Assembly: GCF_003337305.1 (NCBI RefSeq)
Contig: NZ_QPJO01000001.1
Location: 1,068,291 to 1,132,290, forward strand
Direction: 5' to 3'
Origin: Winogradskyella arenosi
GTDB taxonomy: Bacteria; Bacteroidota; Bacteroidia; Flavobacteriales; Flavobacteriaceae
DNA length: 64,000 nt
This document shows positions 31,471 to 41,018 of this stretch, piece by piece (the stretch's first letter is position 1; each line of letters starts with the position of its first letter). The notes under the pieces were generated by a model. It saw nothing but the letters and a program-made list of their open reading frames with translations. It searched no databases and was not told the origin of the DNA. The position numbers and the translations under genes are program-made.

Positions 31471-33369
31471 TTAAACGTTATATTCAGATAAGGGTTTTGT
31501 AAATTTTTCTGGGTTAGCTGCTAAATGATAACGCGGATCATCAATAGCTTCAACAATAACATCTTTGAATTTAGGATTGGCTTTATAGAGTAATATTTTA
31601 CAATCTTCACTCAAGTGTTTTAATCGAATGGTTTTACCTTCAGCCTGATATTTTTCAACAATAATAAAGATGGCTTCAATAGCCGAGTGGTCGGAAACAC
31701 GCGCTTCAACAAAATCGATCTCTACATTATCGGGATCATTTTTAATATCAAATTTCTCGTTAAACGCAGTAATACTTCCGAAGAATAAAGGACCCCAGAT
31801 TTCATAGGTTTTAGTGCCATCATTTTGAATACGTTTACGCGCTCTAATCTTTTTAGCATTTTCCCAAGCGAAGGCTAATGCCGAGATAATAACCCCAACG
31901 AAAACAGCAATGGCTAAATCGAAAATTACAGTAACCACGGATACAATGACTAACACTACAGCATCTGAAACCGGTATTTTTTTCATGATACGGAAACTAG
32001 ACCAAGCAAAAGTTTCAATCACCATCATAAACATCACCCCAACTAGGGCGGCAATAGGGACTTGTTCAATATATTTATCCGCAAATAAAATAAATGTTAG
32101 AAGTGTCACGGCCATCATAACACCAGATAAACGGCCTCGGCCACCAGCGTTGATGTTAATAACAGTTTGTCCAATCATTCCACAACCACCAGTACCACCA
32201 AAAATACCACTAACCATGTTTCCTGCGCCTTGAGCCACACACTCTCTGTTTCCATCACCTCTTGTATCGGTAAGTTCGTCTACAAGATTCATGGTCATTA
32301 AGGTTTCAATAAGTCCTACAGAAGCCGCTAAAAAAGCATAAGGAGCAATAAATTTTAAGGTATCTAAATTGAATGGAAGGTGGCTCCAAAGTTCTCCTAG
32401 GTTAAGTTTGCTAGATAATTCATCAAAACCATTTAAACCAGCACCTCCACCATCTCTAATGAAATCACCAACATTAATGGATTCTAAACCACCAAAAATT
32501 GAAATTAAGGTCACAATTAAAATAGCGGTTAATGCCGCTGGCATTTTCTTAGTAAGTCGTGGTAGACCCCAAATAATAAGCATCGTTAAGAGTACTAAGC
32601 CTATCATAATATATAATTTTTTACCCTGCATCGTTGATTTTACAACCCCGCTGTCTTTTACAGAATAAAAACCATTGTCTTCATAATTAAACACCACTTT
32701 TTTAGTGTTTACATCGTAGACTTGATGGTCTGAAATGATAAACACCGCTTCGCCGGTAGTACTATTTTTTACAGTTTGGCCGTCAATAGAGAATAACTGT
32801 GTGTCTGAAATTAAATCGTTTACACTGTTGTTGTTAACATTATAAATTAATTCTTGAGACTCGGTCTGGCGCATGTTCTGACCAAAGAGGTCTTTGGTAT
32901 TTTCTTTAAACATACCTAACTGTGCCATAAAGATGACGATAGCTAAACCGTTAACAAAACCTAGCATTACGGGATGCGGAATTAAGCGTACAAATTTACC
33001 AAGCTTAAAAACACCGGCTAATATTTGAATTATTCCCATAAGGACAACGGCGGCAAGGAGGTAGAAATAACCCATGTTTTCCACAGGCGAATCAAATAAT
33101 AAGCCTTTCGCATGTCCTTCTTGAATCATATGAACAAAAATAACAGCAACGGCTCCAGCGGCTCCAGAGATTAATCCAGGTCTTCCACCAAAAAGTGCAG
33201 AAATCATACCGATGATAAAGGCACCAAAAAGGGCCACAATAGGGCTTATTTGCGCCACAAAGGCGAAGGCAACCACCTCAGGAATCATTGCTAAAGATAC
33301 CGTGATACCCGCTAGAATATCGTTTTTAGGGTTTTTGGTGAAGGTTTTCAGGGTGTTTTGACCGAACAT
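31471..33369 (-). CDS. SulP family anion transporter with STAS domain
   Basis: 632 residues. An N-terminal membrane core of many helices begins NDILAGITVSLAMIPEVVAFAF, and GGTGGCGMIGQTVINI is conserved. A cytoplasmic STAS domain fills about residues 520-610. Family members carry sulfate, bicarbonate or other anions with Na or H; substrate is not readable here. Odd: between helices, residues about 150-255 form a long polar insert (NVNNNSVNDLISDTQLFSID...) with strand-like repeats, absent from typical SulP proteins. No carbonic anhydrase gene adjoins it. Confidence 0.92.
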   Translation of the reverse strand: MFGQNTLKTFTKNPKNDILAGITVSLAMIPEVVAFAFVAQISPIVALFGAFIIGMISALFGGRPGLISGAAGAVAVIFVHMIQEGHAKGLLFDSPVENMGYFYLLAAVVLMGIIQILAGVFKLGKFVRLIPHPVMLGFVNGLAIVIFMAQLGMFKENTKDLFGQNMRQTESQELIYNVNNNSVNDLISDTQLFSIDGQTVKNSTTGEAVFIISDHQVYDVNTKKVVFNYEDNGFYSVKDSGVVKSTMQGKKLYIMIGLVLLTMLIIWGLPRLTKKMPAALTAILIVTLISIFGGLESINVGDFIRDGGGAGLNGFDELSSKLNLGELWSHLPFNLDTLKFIAPYAFLAASVGLIETLMTMNLVDELTDTRGDGNRECVAQGAGNMVSGIFGGTGGCGMIGQTVININAGGRGRLSGVMMAVTLLTFILFADKYIEQVPIAALVGVMFMMVIETFAWSSFRIMKKIPVSDAVVLVIVSVVTVIFDLAIAVFVGVIISALAFAWENAKKIRARKRIQNDGTKTYEIWGPLFFGSITAFNEKFDIKNDPDNVEIDFVEARVSDHSAIEAIFIIVEKYQAEGKTIRLKHLSEDCKILLYKANPKFKDVIVEAIDDPRYHLAANPEKFTKPLSEYNV

Positions 33370-33440
33370 AATTTTTGCTTTTAAAAGTCGGCAAAGGTAG
33401 ACTTTTTGAATTTAATCTAAAATAACTGATGTCTTCAAAT

Positions 33441-33472
33441 AAAAAAAGCATTGGATGGTTCCAATGCTTTAT
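33441..33472 (-). terminator. Terminator of the DUF4136 gene
   Basis: AAAGCATTGGA-TGGT-TCCAATGCTTT stem, followed on the minus strand by a T-rich run. Confidence 0.85.
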
Positions 33473-33491
33473 TTAAAAATAGTGTGTATCA

Positions 33492-34043
33492 TTACTGTTT
33501 GTCTGGAGGGAAAAGGAGCATCATTTCTGAGACAAACTCTTTAATCCGTGCTTCCTTCTTTTCCATATTTCTGGTTTCAAGAGACCCTGTTCCAGAGCCT
33601 TGCCAGATTAATTCCTTTTTATCGGCGTCTATAAGATCTATAAAAAGCATGCCTTCCGTAGTTGTAGAAACTTGGTTGTTGTTCCAACCGGTACGCCAGC
33701 CCCAACCGCCATAACCACCCCAGCCCCAAGCTCCACGGCCCCAAGCGTTGTTGTAGATATCTACACGTTGGTTAGATTTGGTAAAAATACTAACAAGCAT
33801 ATCTGGATTTTGAGATTTGGTATACCCCTTTGCCATGAGTTCTGCTTCAATGGCTCTTAAGATGCGGCGTTTATCAATATCATTTATTTCGGCCTTATCA
33901 ATACCCGGTTTAAAAAAAGCAAAGGTCTTATAATTATCAAAATTAGCTTCTCGGTCGTAGTCTGCAGCCACTTTAACGGAGCTACACGAGGCTAATCCTA
34001 TGAATAAAAGAAACATTGGAGTGAATTTGAGTAGTTTTTTCAT
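33492..34043 (-). CDS. DUF4136 domain lipoprotein
   Basis: 183 residues. The N-terminus is a lipoprotein signal with lipobox LASCSS (Cys near residue 20). The body matches DUF4136: VKVAADYDREANFDNYKTFAFF at the start, IEAELMAKGYTKSQNPDMLVSI in the middle. A Trp/Gly-rich loop (GRGAWGWGGYGGWGWRTGW) precedes the terminal strands. It is probably an envelope protein of unknown role. It is alone, with a terminator behind it. Confidence 0.85.
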   Translation of the reverse strand: MKKLLKFTPMFLLFIGLASCSSVKVAADYDREANFDNYKTFAFFKPGIDKAEINDIDKRRILRAIEAELMAKGYTKSQNPDMLVSIFTKSNQRVDIYNNAWGRGAWGWGGYGGWGWRTGWNNNQVSTTTEGMLFIDLIDADKKELIWQGSGTGSLETRNMEKKEARIKEFVSEMMLLFPPDKQ

Positions 34044-34066
34044 AATGGGTTTGAATTTAATTATAC

Positions 34067-36061
34067 TTAATTTAAGAGTCCATCATCAACGAAATTAGGC
34101 AAAGTAACTTTTAAGTTTGGTTCAATCTCCATGGCGCGTTTTATTGCAAAAACAGCCCCTTCATTTCTAGCCCAACTTCGTCTAGAAATTCCGTTATTAA
34201 CGTCCCAAAACAGCATTTGTTTTAATTTTTTTGATGCTTCCATAGTACCATCAAGAACCATACCAAAACCTCCATTAATGACCTCGCCCCAGCCTACACC
34301 ACCACCGTTGTGAATACTCACCCAAGTCGCACCTCTAAAACTATCGCCTATCACATTTTGAATGGCCATATCTGCTGTAAAACGCGAGCCATCATAAATG
34401 TTACTGGTTTCGCGATAAGGAGAGTCGGTTCCTGAGACATCGTGGTGATCACGACCCAAAATAACCATGCCTATTTCACCTTTTTCAATTGCATCGTTAA
34501 AGGCTTGTGCAATTTTCATACGTCCCTCGGCATCAGCATAGAGAATTCTAGCTTGTGAGCCTACGACGAGTTTATTTTCCTGAGCGCCTTTAATCCACTG
34601 AATATTATCAGCCATTTGTTGCTGAATTTCTTCAGGTGAATTTTTCTTAATCTCTTCTAAAACGGCACAAGCAATAGCATCTGTTTTGGCTAGATCTTCT
34701 GGTTTTCCTGAAGCACATACCCAACGGAAGGGTCCAAAACCGTAATCAAAACACATTGGGCCCATAATATCTTGAACATAGCTTGGGTATTTAAAATCAA
34801 TACCATTTTCAGCCATGATATCTGCACCTGCGCGTGAAGCTTCTAAGAGAAAAGCATTTCCATAATCGAAAAAATAGGTCCCCTTAGCGGTGTGTTTATT
34901 GATGGCATCGGTATGGCGGCGCAAAGAGTTTTGTACGGCTTCTTTGAATTGATCAGGGTCTTGCGCCATCATTTCATTGGCCGCTTCAAAAGAAAGACCA
35001 ACCGGATAATAGCCACCGGCCCATGGATTGTGTAAAGAGGTTTGATCACTTCCTAAGTCGATATGAATCTCTGCCTCATCAAATTTTTCCCAAACTTCTA
35101 CAACATTACCTAAGTAAGCAATAGAAATGGTTTCTTTTTGAGCTTTCGCTGTTTTTACTCGGGCGACAAGCGCATCTAAATCTGTAATTTTTTCGTCTAT
35201 CCAACCTTGATCGAGTCGTACTTGTGTGATTTTAGGATTCACTTCAGCACAAACCGTAATACAGCCGGCAATGTTTCCGGATTTGGGTTGTGCACCGGAC
35301 ATACCACCTAAACCAGAGGTAACAAAAAGATGGCCTTTGGTGGGTTTTTTAATTTTTCTGAAACCATTTAGTACAGTAATGGTTGTTCCATGTACAATAC
35401 CTTGCGGTCCAATATACATATAACTTCCTGCCGTCATTTGGCCGTATTGTGTAACGCCTAAGGCATTGAACTTTTCCCAATCATCGGGTTGCGAATAGTT
35501 AGGAATCATCATCCCGTTAGTGACCACAACTCTAGGCGCATCTTTATGCGATGGAAACAGTCCCATGGGATGACCAGAATACATCACCAAGGTTTGTTCG
35601 TCATTCATTTCCGCTAAATACTTCATCGTTAAGCGGTATTGCGCCCAATTTGAAAACACCGCACCGTTACCACCATAGGTAATCAATTCATGCGGGTGTT
35701 GTGCAACGGCATAATCCAGATTATTCTGAATCATAAGCATAATGGCTGCCGCTTGAGAGGATTGTGCAGGATATTCAGAAATAGGTCTCGCATACATCTT
35801 GTAATCCGGTCTTAATCGGTACATGTAAATACGACCATAGGTCTCTAATTCTGCTTTAAATTCTGGTAATAAGGTTTTATGATCTTTCTTGGCAAAATAA
35901 CGTAAGGCATTTTTAAGAGCTAATTTTTTCTCTTCAGCAGATAAAATAGCCTTGCGCTTAGGCGCGTGGTTCATAGCAGCGTCATAAGGTTTTGGCGCTG
36001 GTAAGATGTTAGGAATGCCTTCTAATATTTGGTCTTTAAAAGATAATTTGGTGCTTTGCAT
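34067..36061 (-). CDS. hutU: Urocanate hydratase HutU
   Basis: 664 residues, longer than the roughly 560 of proteobacterial HutU and close to the eukaryote-like long form. It adds water to urocanate, the second step of histidine breakdown, using NAD as an electrophile. Visible are the NAD loop VTSGLGGMSGAQPKSG, QYGQMTAGSYMYIGPQGIVHGT, SFEAANEM, and IHNGGGVGWGEVINGGFG near the C-terminus. HutH, HutI and HutG are not in the window, so the pathway genes are dispersed. The ATG overlaps the stop of the DUF5522 gene by one base. Confidence 0.94.
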   Translation of the reverse strand: MQSTKLSFKDQILEGIPNILPAPKPYDAAMNHAPKRKAILSAEEKKLALKNALRYFAKKDHKTLLPEFKAELETYGRIYMYRLRPDYKMYARPISEYPAQSSQAAAIMLMIQNNLDYAVAQHPHELITYGGNGAVFSNWAQYRLTMKYLAEMNDEQTLVMYSGHPMGLFPSHKDAPRVVVTNGMMIPNYSQPDDWEKFNALGVTQYGQMTAGSYMYIGPQGIVHGTTITVLNGFRKIKKPTKGHLFVTSGLGGMSGAQPKSGNIAGCITVCAEVNPKITQVRLDQGWIDEKITDLDALVARVKTAKAQKETISIAYLGNVVEVWEKFDEAEIHIDLGSDQTSLHNPWAGGYYPVGLSFEAANEMMAQDPDQFKEAVQNSLRRHTDAINKHTAKGTYFFDYGNAFLLEASRAGADIMAENGIDFKYPSYVQDIMGPMCFDYGFGPFRWVCASGKPEDLAKTDAIACAVLEEIKKNSPEEIQQQMADNIQWIKGAQENKLVVGSQARILYADAEGRMKIAQAFNDAIEKGEIGMVILGRDHHDVSGTDSPYRETSNIYDGSRFTADMAIQNVIGDSFRGATWVSIHNGGGVGWGEVINGGFGMVLDGTMEASKKLKQMLFWDVNNGISRRSWARNEGAVFAIKRAMEIEPNLKVTLPNFVDDGLLN

Positions 36062-36246
36062 TACTTCTTTTTTATGGTATTTTTATTGGCCTTGAGTGTC
36101 GTCGATGGATTAAACCCGTACGGACAATGTCTACAACCGCTTTCACAGCAATACCCGCGTTTTAAGTGGTATTGTTCTGTAAAGCAACGGTAGCCTTCAG
36201 GGGTTAAATAATAGTCGCCGTCTTCAATAGGAACATATTTTTTCAT
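36061..36246 (-). CDS. DUF5522 small Cys-rich protein
   Basis: 61 residues. The core GDYYLTPEGYRCFTEQYHLKR then YCCESGCRHCPYGF carries five Cys in a likely metal site, matching small DUF5522 proteins. Function unknown. It overlaps hutU by one base, so it is probably cotranscribed with it. Confidence 0.8.
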   Translation of the reverse strand: MKKYVPIEDGDYYLTPEGYRCFTEQYHLKRGYCCESGCRHCPYGFNPSTTLKANKNTIKKK

Positions 36247-36360
36247 AGGTAAACAAAGATACGCTAATTATAAGAAAAAATGGAGGGCGTCTTAGACAGG
36301 TATTTACAGGGCTTTAGCTTGTTTTTTAGAGAATGGTTTAATTTTTGAAGTCTGAAGTGT

Positions 36361-36684
36361 ATGATTGTAATTTCAAAATTTTTGGTGCCACGAGGGTATG
36401 TGGGGATTACACTATTTCCATTTATTGTTTTAAAAGATAGGAGCTTAAAACAAAATAAGGTTCTTCTTAATCATGAACGGATTCATCTTAGGCAACAATT
36501 GGAATTATTGGTATTGCCTTTTTATTTAATCTATTCGTTGGAATTTTTAATACGATTAATCCGTTACAAAAATGGGGAGCGTGCTTACAAGAATTTAAGC
36601 TTTGAGCGTGAGGCTTATGCCCATGAAAAAGATTTTGAGTATCTAAAATCTAGACCTGTTTTCAAATTTAAATCTTATTTTTAA
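36361..36684 (+). CDS. Small membrane protein with an HExxH motif, unrecognised
   Basis: 107 residues. An N-terminal strand-rich part (FLVPRGYVGITLFPFIVL) is followed by LNHERIHLRQQLELL, an HExxH zinc-type motif, then one membrane segment LVLPFYLIYSLEFLIRLI (about 71-88) and a charged tail with NLSFEREAYAHEKD, which could supply a third ligand. I do not know a named family with certainty; the arrangement suggests a minimal metallopeptidase-like protein. ATG 36361 begins the frame. It stands alone between the hutU group and the ACC deaminase-like gene. Confidence 0.65.
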   Translation: MIVISKFLVPRGYVGITLFPFIVLKDRSLKQNKVLLNHERIHLRQQLELLVLPFYLIYSLEFLIRLIRYKNGERAYKNLSFEREAYAHEKDFEYLKSRPVFKFKSYF

Positions 36685-36785
36685 GGCGAAAAATAATTGA
36701 GTTTTAATCCTGAGGTTGTATTGGGTTCAGATGGTGTTACAAGGTTACAGCATTGAAGATTCAAGTGCCGTAAAATACTAATAGT

Positions 36786-37691
36786 TTGTTTCACTTTCCC
36801 ATTCAAAATCAAGCTTTAAAGCTTAAGCACTCGTCTATAGAACTTGTTATTAAACGTGAAGATTTAATTCACCCTTTTATATCCGGAAATAAATTTCGAA
36901 AATTAAAATACAATTTAGAGGCCCTTAAAGCTACAGGCGCAACAGCGATGCTCACTTTTGGTGGCGCCTTCTCTAATCATATTGCGGCCGTTGCCTATGC
37001 TGGTAAAACCTACGGCGTAAAAACCATAGGGATTATCCGTGGAGAGGAATTAGCGACCAAGCGTAAGTTAAATGCTACTTTAGAATTTGCACAATCTTGT
37101 GGGATGCAATTAAAGTATGTGACGCGTGAGGTCTATAAAAATAAAATGAATCCTGAGTTTTTACAGGAATTAGAACAAGAATTTAAAGGCGTGTATATAC
37201 TTCCTGAGGGTGGAACCAATAGCTTGGCCGTAAAAGGATGCGAAGAAATTTTAACGCCCGAAGATGCACAATTTGATTATATCTGTAGTGCGGTTGGTAC
37301 TGGTGGTACGATAGCAGGACTGATAAATGCTTCTCAAAAGCATCAGAAAATATTGGGTTTTCCGGCTTTAAAAGGTGATTTTTTGCAAGAAGATATTCGT
37401 AAGTTTGCAACGCAAAAAAATTGGACCCTGATCAAGGATTATCATTTTGGAGGTTATGGTAAAATAAAGCCTGAATTGGTAACGTTTATTAATAACTTTA
37501 AGAAGGCCCATCAGTTGCCTTTAGATCCTATTTATACAGGTAAAATGCTCTTCGGTATTTTCGATTTAATAGATCGCGGATATTTCCCTGAGGATTCTAA
37601 AATATTGGCTATTCATACCGGAGGTTTACAAGGAATAGCTGGTGTTAATAACATGTTGAAACGTAAAAATCGCCCCTTAATTGAAGTATAA
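36786..37691 (+). CDS. 1-aminocyclopropane-1-carboxylate deaminase / D-cysteine desulfhydrase family protein
   Basis: 301 residues, fold type II PLP enzyme. The PLP Lys lies in FISGNKFRKLKYNLE, with FGGAFSNHIAAVAYAGKTYG as the substrate loop and GTGGTIAGLI as the phosphate loop. Members act on ACC or D-cysteine; in bacteria without ethylene links, D-cysteine desulfhydrase is common. Substrate is not decided by sequence here. The start is TTG 36786; no ATG precedes the conserved core. It is followed 3 bases later by a glucosaminidase gene. Confidence 0.85.
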   Translation: MFHFPIQNQALKLKHSSIELVIKREDLIHPFISGNKFRKLKYNLEALKATGATAMLTFGGAFSNHIAAVAYAGKTYGVKTIGIIRGEELATKRKLNATLEFAQSCGMQLKYVTREVYKNKMNPEFLQELEQEFKGVYILPEGGTNSLAVKGCEEILTPEDAQFDYICSAVGTGGTIAGLINASQKHQKILGFPALKGDFLQEDIRKFATQKNWTLIKDYHFGGYGKIKPELVTFINNFKKAHQLPLDPIYTGKMLFGIFDLIDRGYFPEDSKILAIHTGGLQGIAGVNNMLKRKNRPLIEV

Positions 37692-37694
37692 AAT

Positions 37695-38528
37695 ATGAAA
37701 TTGAAGTCTGTAATCTTAGTGATGGCTGTTTTAGCCATGAGTTGTGGTCCTAAGAAAGGAATTGTAACCAAAAAGAAACAAAGTAGCTCGTCTCAGCGAA
37801 CCGTTGCTAAAGAAACGAATAATACTGTGGAACCTACAGCGCCAAAAGAAACCGTTGTTACCACATCAAAACCACCAAGTAGTGTAGAGAAGTATATTAG
37901 TCTTTATGCTGAGATCGCTAAGTCTAAAATGCACAGTCATAAGATACCGGCAAGTATTACACTTGCTCAAGGAATTTTAGAGTCGGGATCGGGTAGTGGG
38001 CGCTTGGCTGTAAAAGCAAATAACCATTTCGGAATTAAATGTCACGGATGGAAAGGGGCAAAAATTTACCATGATGATGATCGCTCCCAAGAGTGTTTTA
38101 GAAAATATGATAAAGCCGAAATGTCTTATGAGGATCATTCTTTATTTCTTACCGGGCGCAGTCGTTATGCTAAACTCTTTCAATTAGATCAAGACGATTA
38201 TAAAGGTTGGGCTAAAGGCCTAAGAGCGGCGGGATATGCTACCGATAGAAAATACCCAGAAAAGTTAATCAGTTTAATTGAACGCTATAAGTTATATCAA
38301 TATGACCAAGAAGTGTTGAGTGGAACTAAGAGAACTTCAAGTCGGAAATCAACAACCCTTATTGAAGGGTCTAAAAAGGATAAAACGTCGAGTCATATTG
38401 TTGCCAAAGGCGATACCTTATATTCGCTTTCGCGTTTATATAAGACAACAGTTGAGGCTTTAAAATCCAAAAACAATTTAAAATCAAATGACCTAACCAT
38501 AGGTCAGAAACTTATTATTCCTAATTAA
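37695..38528 (+). CDS. Glucosaminidase-LysM lipoprotein (peptidoglycan hydrolase)
   Basis: 277 residues. Lipoprotein signal with lipobox AMSCG (Cys near 17), then a low-complexity Lys/Ser/Thr linker. The glucosaminidase domain at about 55-200 has SITLAQGILESGSGSGRLAVKANNHFGIKC with the catalytic Glu, and FRKYDKAEMSYEDHSLFL. A C-terminal LysM (HIVAKGDTLYSLSRLYKTTVEAL) binds peptidoglycan. It is probably a cell-wall remodelling enzyme at the inner face of the outer membrane. The gene lies 3 bases from each neighbour, so likely cotranscribed with hemL. Confidence 0.92.
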   Translation: MKLKSVILVMAVLAMSCGPKKGIVTKKKQSSSSQRTVAKETNNTVEPTAPKETVVTTSKPPSSVEKYISLYAEIAKSKMHSHKIPASITLAQGILESGSGSGRLAVKANNHFGIKCHGWKGAKIYHDDDRSQECFRKYDKAEMSYEDHSLFLTGRSRYAKLFQLDQDDYKGWAKGLRAAGYATDRKYPEKLISLIERYKLYQYDQEVLSGTKRTSSRKSTTLIEGSKKDKTSSHIVAKGDTLYSLSRLYKTTVEALKSKNNLKSNDLTIGQKLIIPN

Positions 38529-38531
38529 TTT

Positions 38532-39818
38532 ATGTTATATCAAAGAAGTAGTGCTTTATTTAAAGCGGCTCAAGAAGTTATTCCTGGAGGTGTGAATTCT
38601 CCGGTTCGAGCGTTTAATGCTGTTGGTGGAACTCCGATTTTTGCGAAGTCTGCAAAAGGGGCTTATGTTTACGATGAAGATGGTAACCGTTTTATAGATT
38701 ATATAAACTCTTGGGGACCTATGTTATTAGGGCATGCTTTTCCACCTGTTGTCGATGCTGTTGTAGAAAAAACAAAACAAGGAACTTCTTTTGGAATGCC
38801 TACAGCGATAGAAACTGAAATTGCTGAGTTAGCCGTTTCTATGGTTCCTAATATTGATAAAATTCGCTTTGTAAATTCGGGTACAGAGGCTTGTATGAGT
38901 GCTATTAGATTGGCGCGTGGCTATACGAAAAGAGATAAAATTATAAAATTTTCAGGTTGTTACCATGGGCATAGCGATTCGTTCTTAATTGCTGCCGGAA
39001 GTGGTGCGGTAACCTTTGGGACGCCTAATAGTCCTGGTGTGACTGAAGGCACAGCTAAAGATACGTTATTGGCAAGATATAATGATCTGGATAATGTAAA
39101 GACGCTTGTAGAAGGAAATAAAGATGAAATTGCAGCCATTATTATAGAACCTGTTGCGGGTAATATGGGTTGTATTCCACCTGTAGATGGCTTTTTAGAA
39201 GGGTTAAGAGCCCTTTGCGATGCTCATAATATTTTATTAATTTTTGATGAGGTCATGACCGGTTTTAGATTGGCTAAAGGTGGGGTGCAAGAATTAATGC
39301 AAGTAGATGCCGATATCGTTTGTTTTGGTAAAGTTGTTGGTGGTGGCCTACCAGTAGGAGCTTTTGCTGCTAGGAATGAAATTATGAATCATTTGGCGCC
39401 TTTGGGTCCGGTTTATCAAGCCGGAACATTAAGTGGTAACCCATTGGCTATAGCAGCCGGATTGGCAATGCTAAAATCGATTCATGCGGATGCTGATTTA
39501 ATGACAAGGCTAGAAGCAAAAACCAAATACCTTCATGAAGGGATGGCTCAGGCCTTAGATAAAAATAATGTTACCTATACCATTAACCGTATAGGTTCAA
39601 TGATCTCGGTTCATTTTGCTGAAACGGCAGTCACGGATTTTGACTCCGCAGCAGAAGGCAATAATGAGACGTTTAAAGCTTTCTTTCATGGAATGCTTGA
39701 TCGTGGTATTTATATTGCACCGAGTGCCTTTGAAACTTGGTTTATAACCGATGCCTTATCGTATGAGGATTTAAATGAAACCATAGCGGCCGTAGAGGAT
39801 ATTGCTAAAACCTTGTAA
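38532..39818 (+). CDS. hemL: Glutamate-1-semialdehyde 2,1-aminomutase HemL
   Basis: 428 residues, fold type I PLP enzyme making 5-aminolevulinate for heme. The PLP Lys is K267 in [17 protein letters not shown]-terminal [19 protein letters not shown] and [16 protein letters not shown] are diagnostic of HemL rather than ordinary class III transaminases. It ends in a strong terminator shared with the converging gene. Confidence 0.96.
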   Translation: MLYQRSSALFKAAQEVIPGGVNSPVRAFNAVGGTPIFAKSAKGAYVYDEDGNRFIDYINSWGPMLLGHAFPPVVDAVVEKTKQGTSFGMPTAIETEIAELAVSMVPNIDKIRFVNSGTEACMSAIRLARGYTKRDKIIKFSGCYHGHSDSFLIAAGSGAVTFGTPNSPGVTEGTAKDTLLARYNDLDNVKTLVEGNKDEIAAIIIEPVAGNMGCIPPVDGFLEGLRALCDAHNILLIFDEVMTGFRLAKGGVQELMQVDADIVCFGKVVGGGLPVGAFAARNEIMNHLAPLGPVYQAGTLSGNPLAIAAGLAMLKSIHADADLMTRLEAKTKYLHEGMAQALDKNNVTYTINRIGSMISVHFAETAVTDFDSAAEGNNETFKAFFHGMLDRGIYIAPSAFETWFITDALSYEDLNETIAAVEDIAKTL

Positions 39819-39819
39819 C

Positions 39820-39853
39820 AAAAAAAGTCTCGCCATTGGCGAGACTTTTTTTT
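39820..39853. terminator. Bidirectional terminator after hemL
   Basis: AAAAAAGTCTCGC-CATTG-GCGAGACTTTTTT stem with runs on both sides, between converging genes. Confidence 0.9.
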
Positions 39854-39869
39854 ATGAGTGAAACGACAA

Positions 39870-40226
39870 TTAGTGGTTCACTAAATTTTTATAACGTTTG
39901 TATTGTGTTGGTGTTAATACCTCTTCCATACCAGAGTCAAACTGTGCTTCAACAGCAGCAATCGCTTCTCTATTATCTTCGTTTTTAGTTTGATGAATCA
40001 TGTAAGAATCGTAAGTGTAAGTTCTTACAACATCGTAAACATCATCTAACTGCTCTTTTTCAAGCTCAATCATTTTTGCTAAACTTTCTGTTTTCTGAAC
40101 AGCTTTAGCATTGATTATAGAATTTAATTCCGTGTTTTTTTTTAATTTACTGTTTTGTGCCACAGCAGATTGTGTTCCTAATAAAAGTGCAAAAGCAAAT
40201 AGGCAAAGCGTAATTATTTTTCTCAT
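39870..40226 (-). CDS. Small exported protein, Spy-like, function unknown
   Basis: 118 residues. N-terminal signal peptide (LCLFAFALLLGTQSAVAQ). The mature part is helical and charged (SLAKMIELEKEQLDDVYDVVRTYTYD, EEVLTPTQYKRYKNL). The terminal LTPTQYKRYKNL recalls the LTPEQ motifs of Spy/CpxP-type proteins, as does the neighbour at 40337. No confident family assignment. A terminator-like stem separates it from that neighbour. Confidence 0.6.
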   Translation of the reverse strand: MRKIITLCLFAFALLLGTQSAVAQNSKLKKNTELNSIINAKAVQKTESLAKMIELEKEQLDDVYDVVRTYTYDSYMIHQTKNEDNREAIAAVEAQFDSGMEEVLTPTQYKRYKNLVNH

Positions 40227-40283
40227 TATGGATTAATTATTTGAAATTAGAAGACTAAAGTAACAATTTAATTCAATAAAATG

Positions 40284-40313
40284 AAAAAGTATCGCCATTG
40301 ACGATACTTTTTT
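40284..40313 (-). terminator. Terminator between two small exported protein genes
   Basis: AAAAAGTATCG-CCATTGA-CGATACTTTTTT stem with a T run on either strand. Confidence 0.85.
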
Positions 40314-40336
40314 CTTTTAGCTTAATGGGCTATACC

Positions 40337-40801
40337 TTATTTTCTATCTCCTCGATCCTTGCGATCGCCGTCATGCTTTCTTCTTTTTTGATCACGTTGT
40401 GGTTTCATTTTTTCGAATTTAGCATATTGTTCTTCGGTTAAGATAGATTTCATTTCACGCTTCATGGCAATCATCTGATCGAGTCTGTGATTTTCACGAG
40501 CAACTCTCTCTTCAGCTGTAGGTTTTTGTTTTCCTTCTGCTCTTGCCGCTTTATGAGCAGCTCTTAACTTCTCATTAGCTTCAGCTTGCTTAAAAATAAC
40601 CTTTTGTACTTTGGATTGTTGGGCCTCGGTTAAATCTAGCTTTAAGGTGAGTTTTTTAGATTTAAGGTCCGCAATATCTTTAGCAGACATTGTTTCTCTC
40701 ATTTCTGAACGTGTTCCTTTATCGTTGTTCTTACGGTCTTTTCTCTGTGCAAACCCGGTAGCAGTAACCAATACTAGGGCAATAATTACTAATTTTTTCA
40801 T
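40337..40801 (-). CDS. Spy/CpxP-like periplasmic protein
   Basis: 154 residues. Signal peptide (VIIALVLVTATGFA), then a Lys/Arg/Asp-rich helical body with LTEAQQSKVQKVIFKQAEANEKLRAAHKAAR and ILTEEQYAKFEKMKP, the LTxxQ repeats seen in Spy/CpxP family proteins and in flavobacterial small exported proteins. The tail is highly basic-acidic (RDQKRRKHDGDRKDRGDRK). Role as a chaperone or stress protein is a family-level guess. Confidence 0.7.
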   Translation of the reverse strand: MKKLVIIALVLVTATGFAQRKDRKNNDKGTRSEMRETMSAKDIADLKSKKLTLKLDLTEAQQSKVQKVIFKQAEANEKLRAAHKAARAEGKQKPTAEERVARENHRLDQMIAMKREMKSILTEEQYAKFEKMKPQRDQKRRKHDGDRKDRGDRK

Positions 40802-40965
40802 GTTGTTTTATTTTATTGTTATATCTGTTTAGATGTTATAAATGTTAAAACGTTTAATGCGTTACTGTATTTTAACAATGAATTTAACAGTCTGTAATAA
40901 ATTAGAACCGGCTAGTAGGGGCGTTTTTATGAGGTTTGTGGCACGTACAAAAAGACGTAAATAAA

Positions 40966-40993
40966 AAAGACTCCAAGCGAACTTGAAGTCTTT
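40966..40993 (-). terminator. Terminator of the DUF5117/DUF5118 metalloprotease gene
   Basis: AAAGACTCCAAG-CGAA-CTTGAAGTCTTT, 11 of 12 pairs, with a T run beyond on the minus strand. Confidence 0.8.
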
Positions 40994-41018
40994 ATATAAA
41001 GTAAATAAGGTATTAAAT

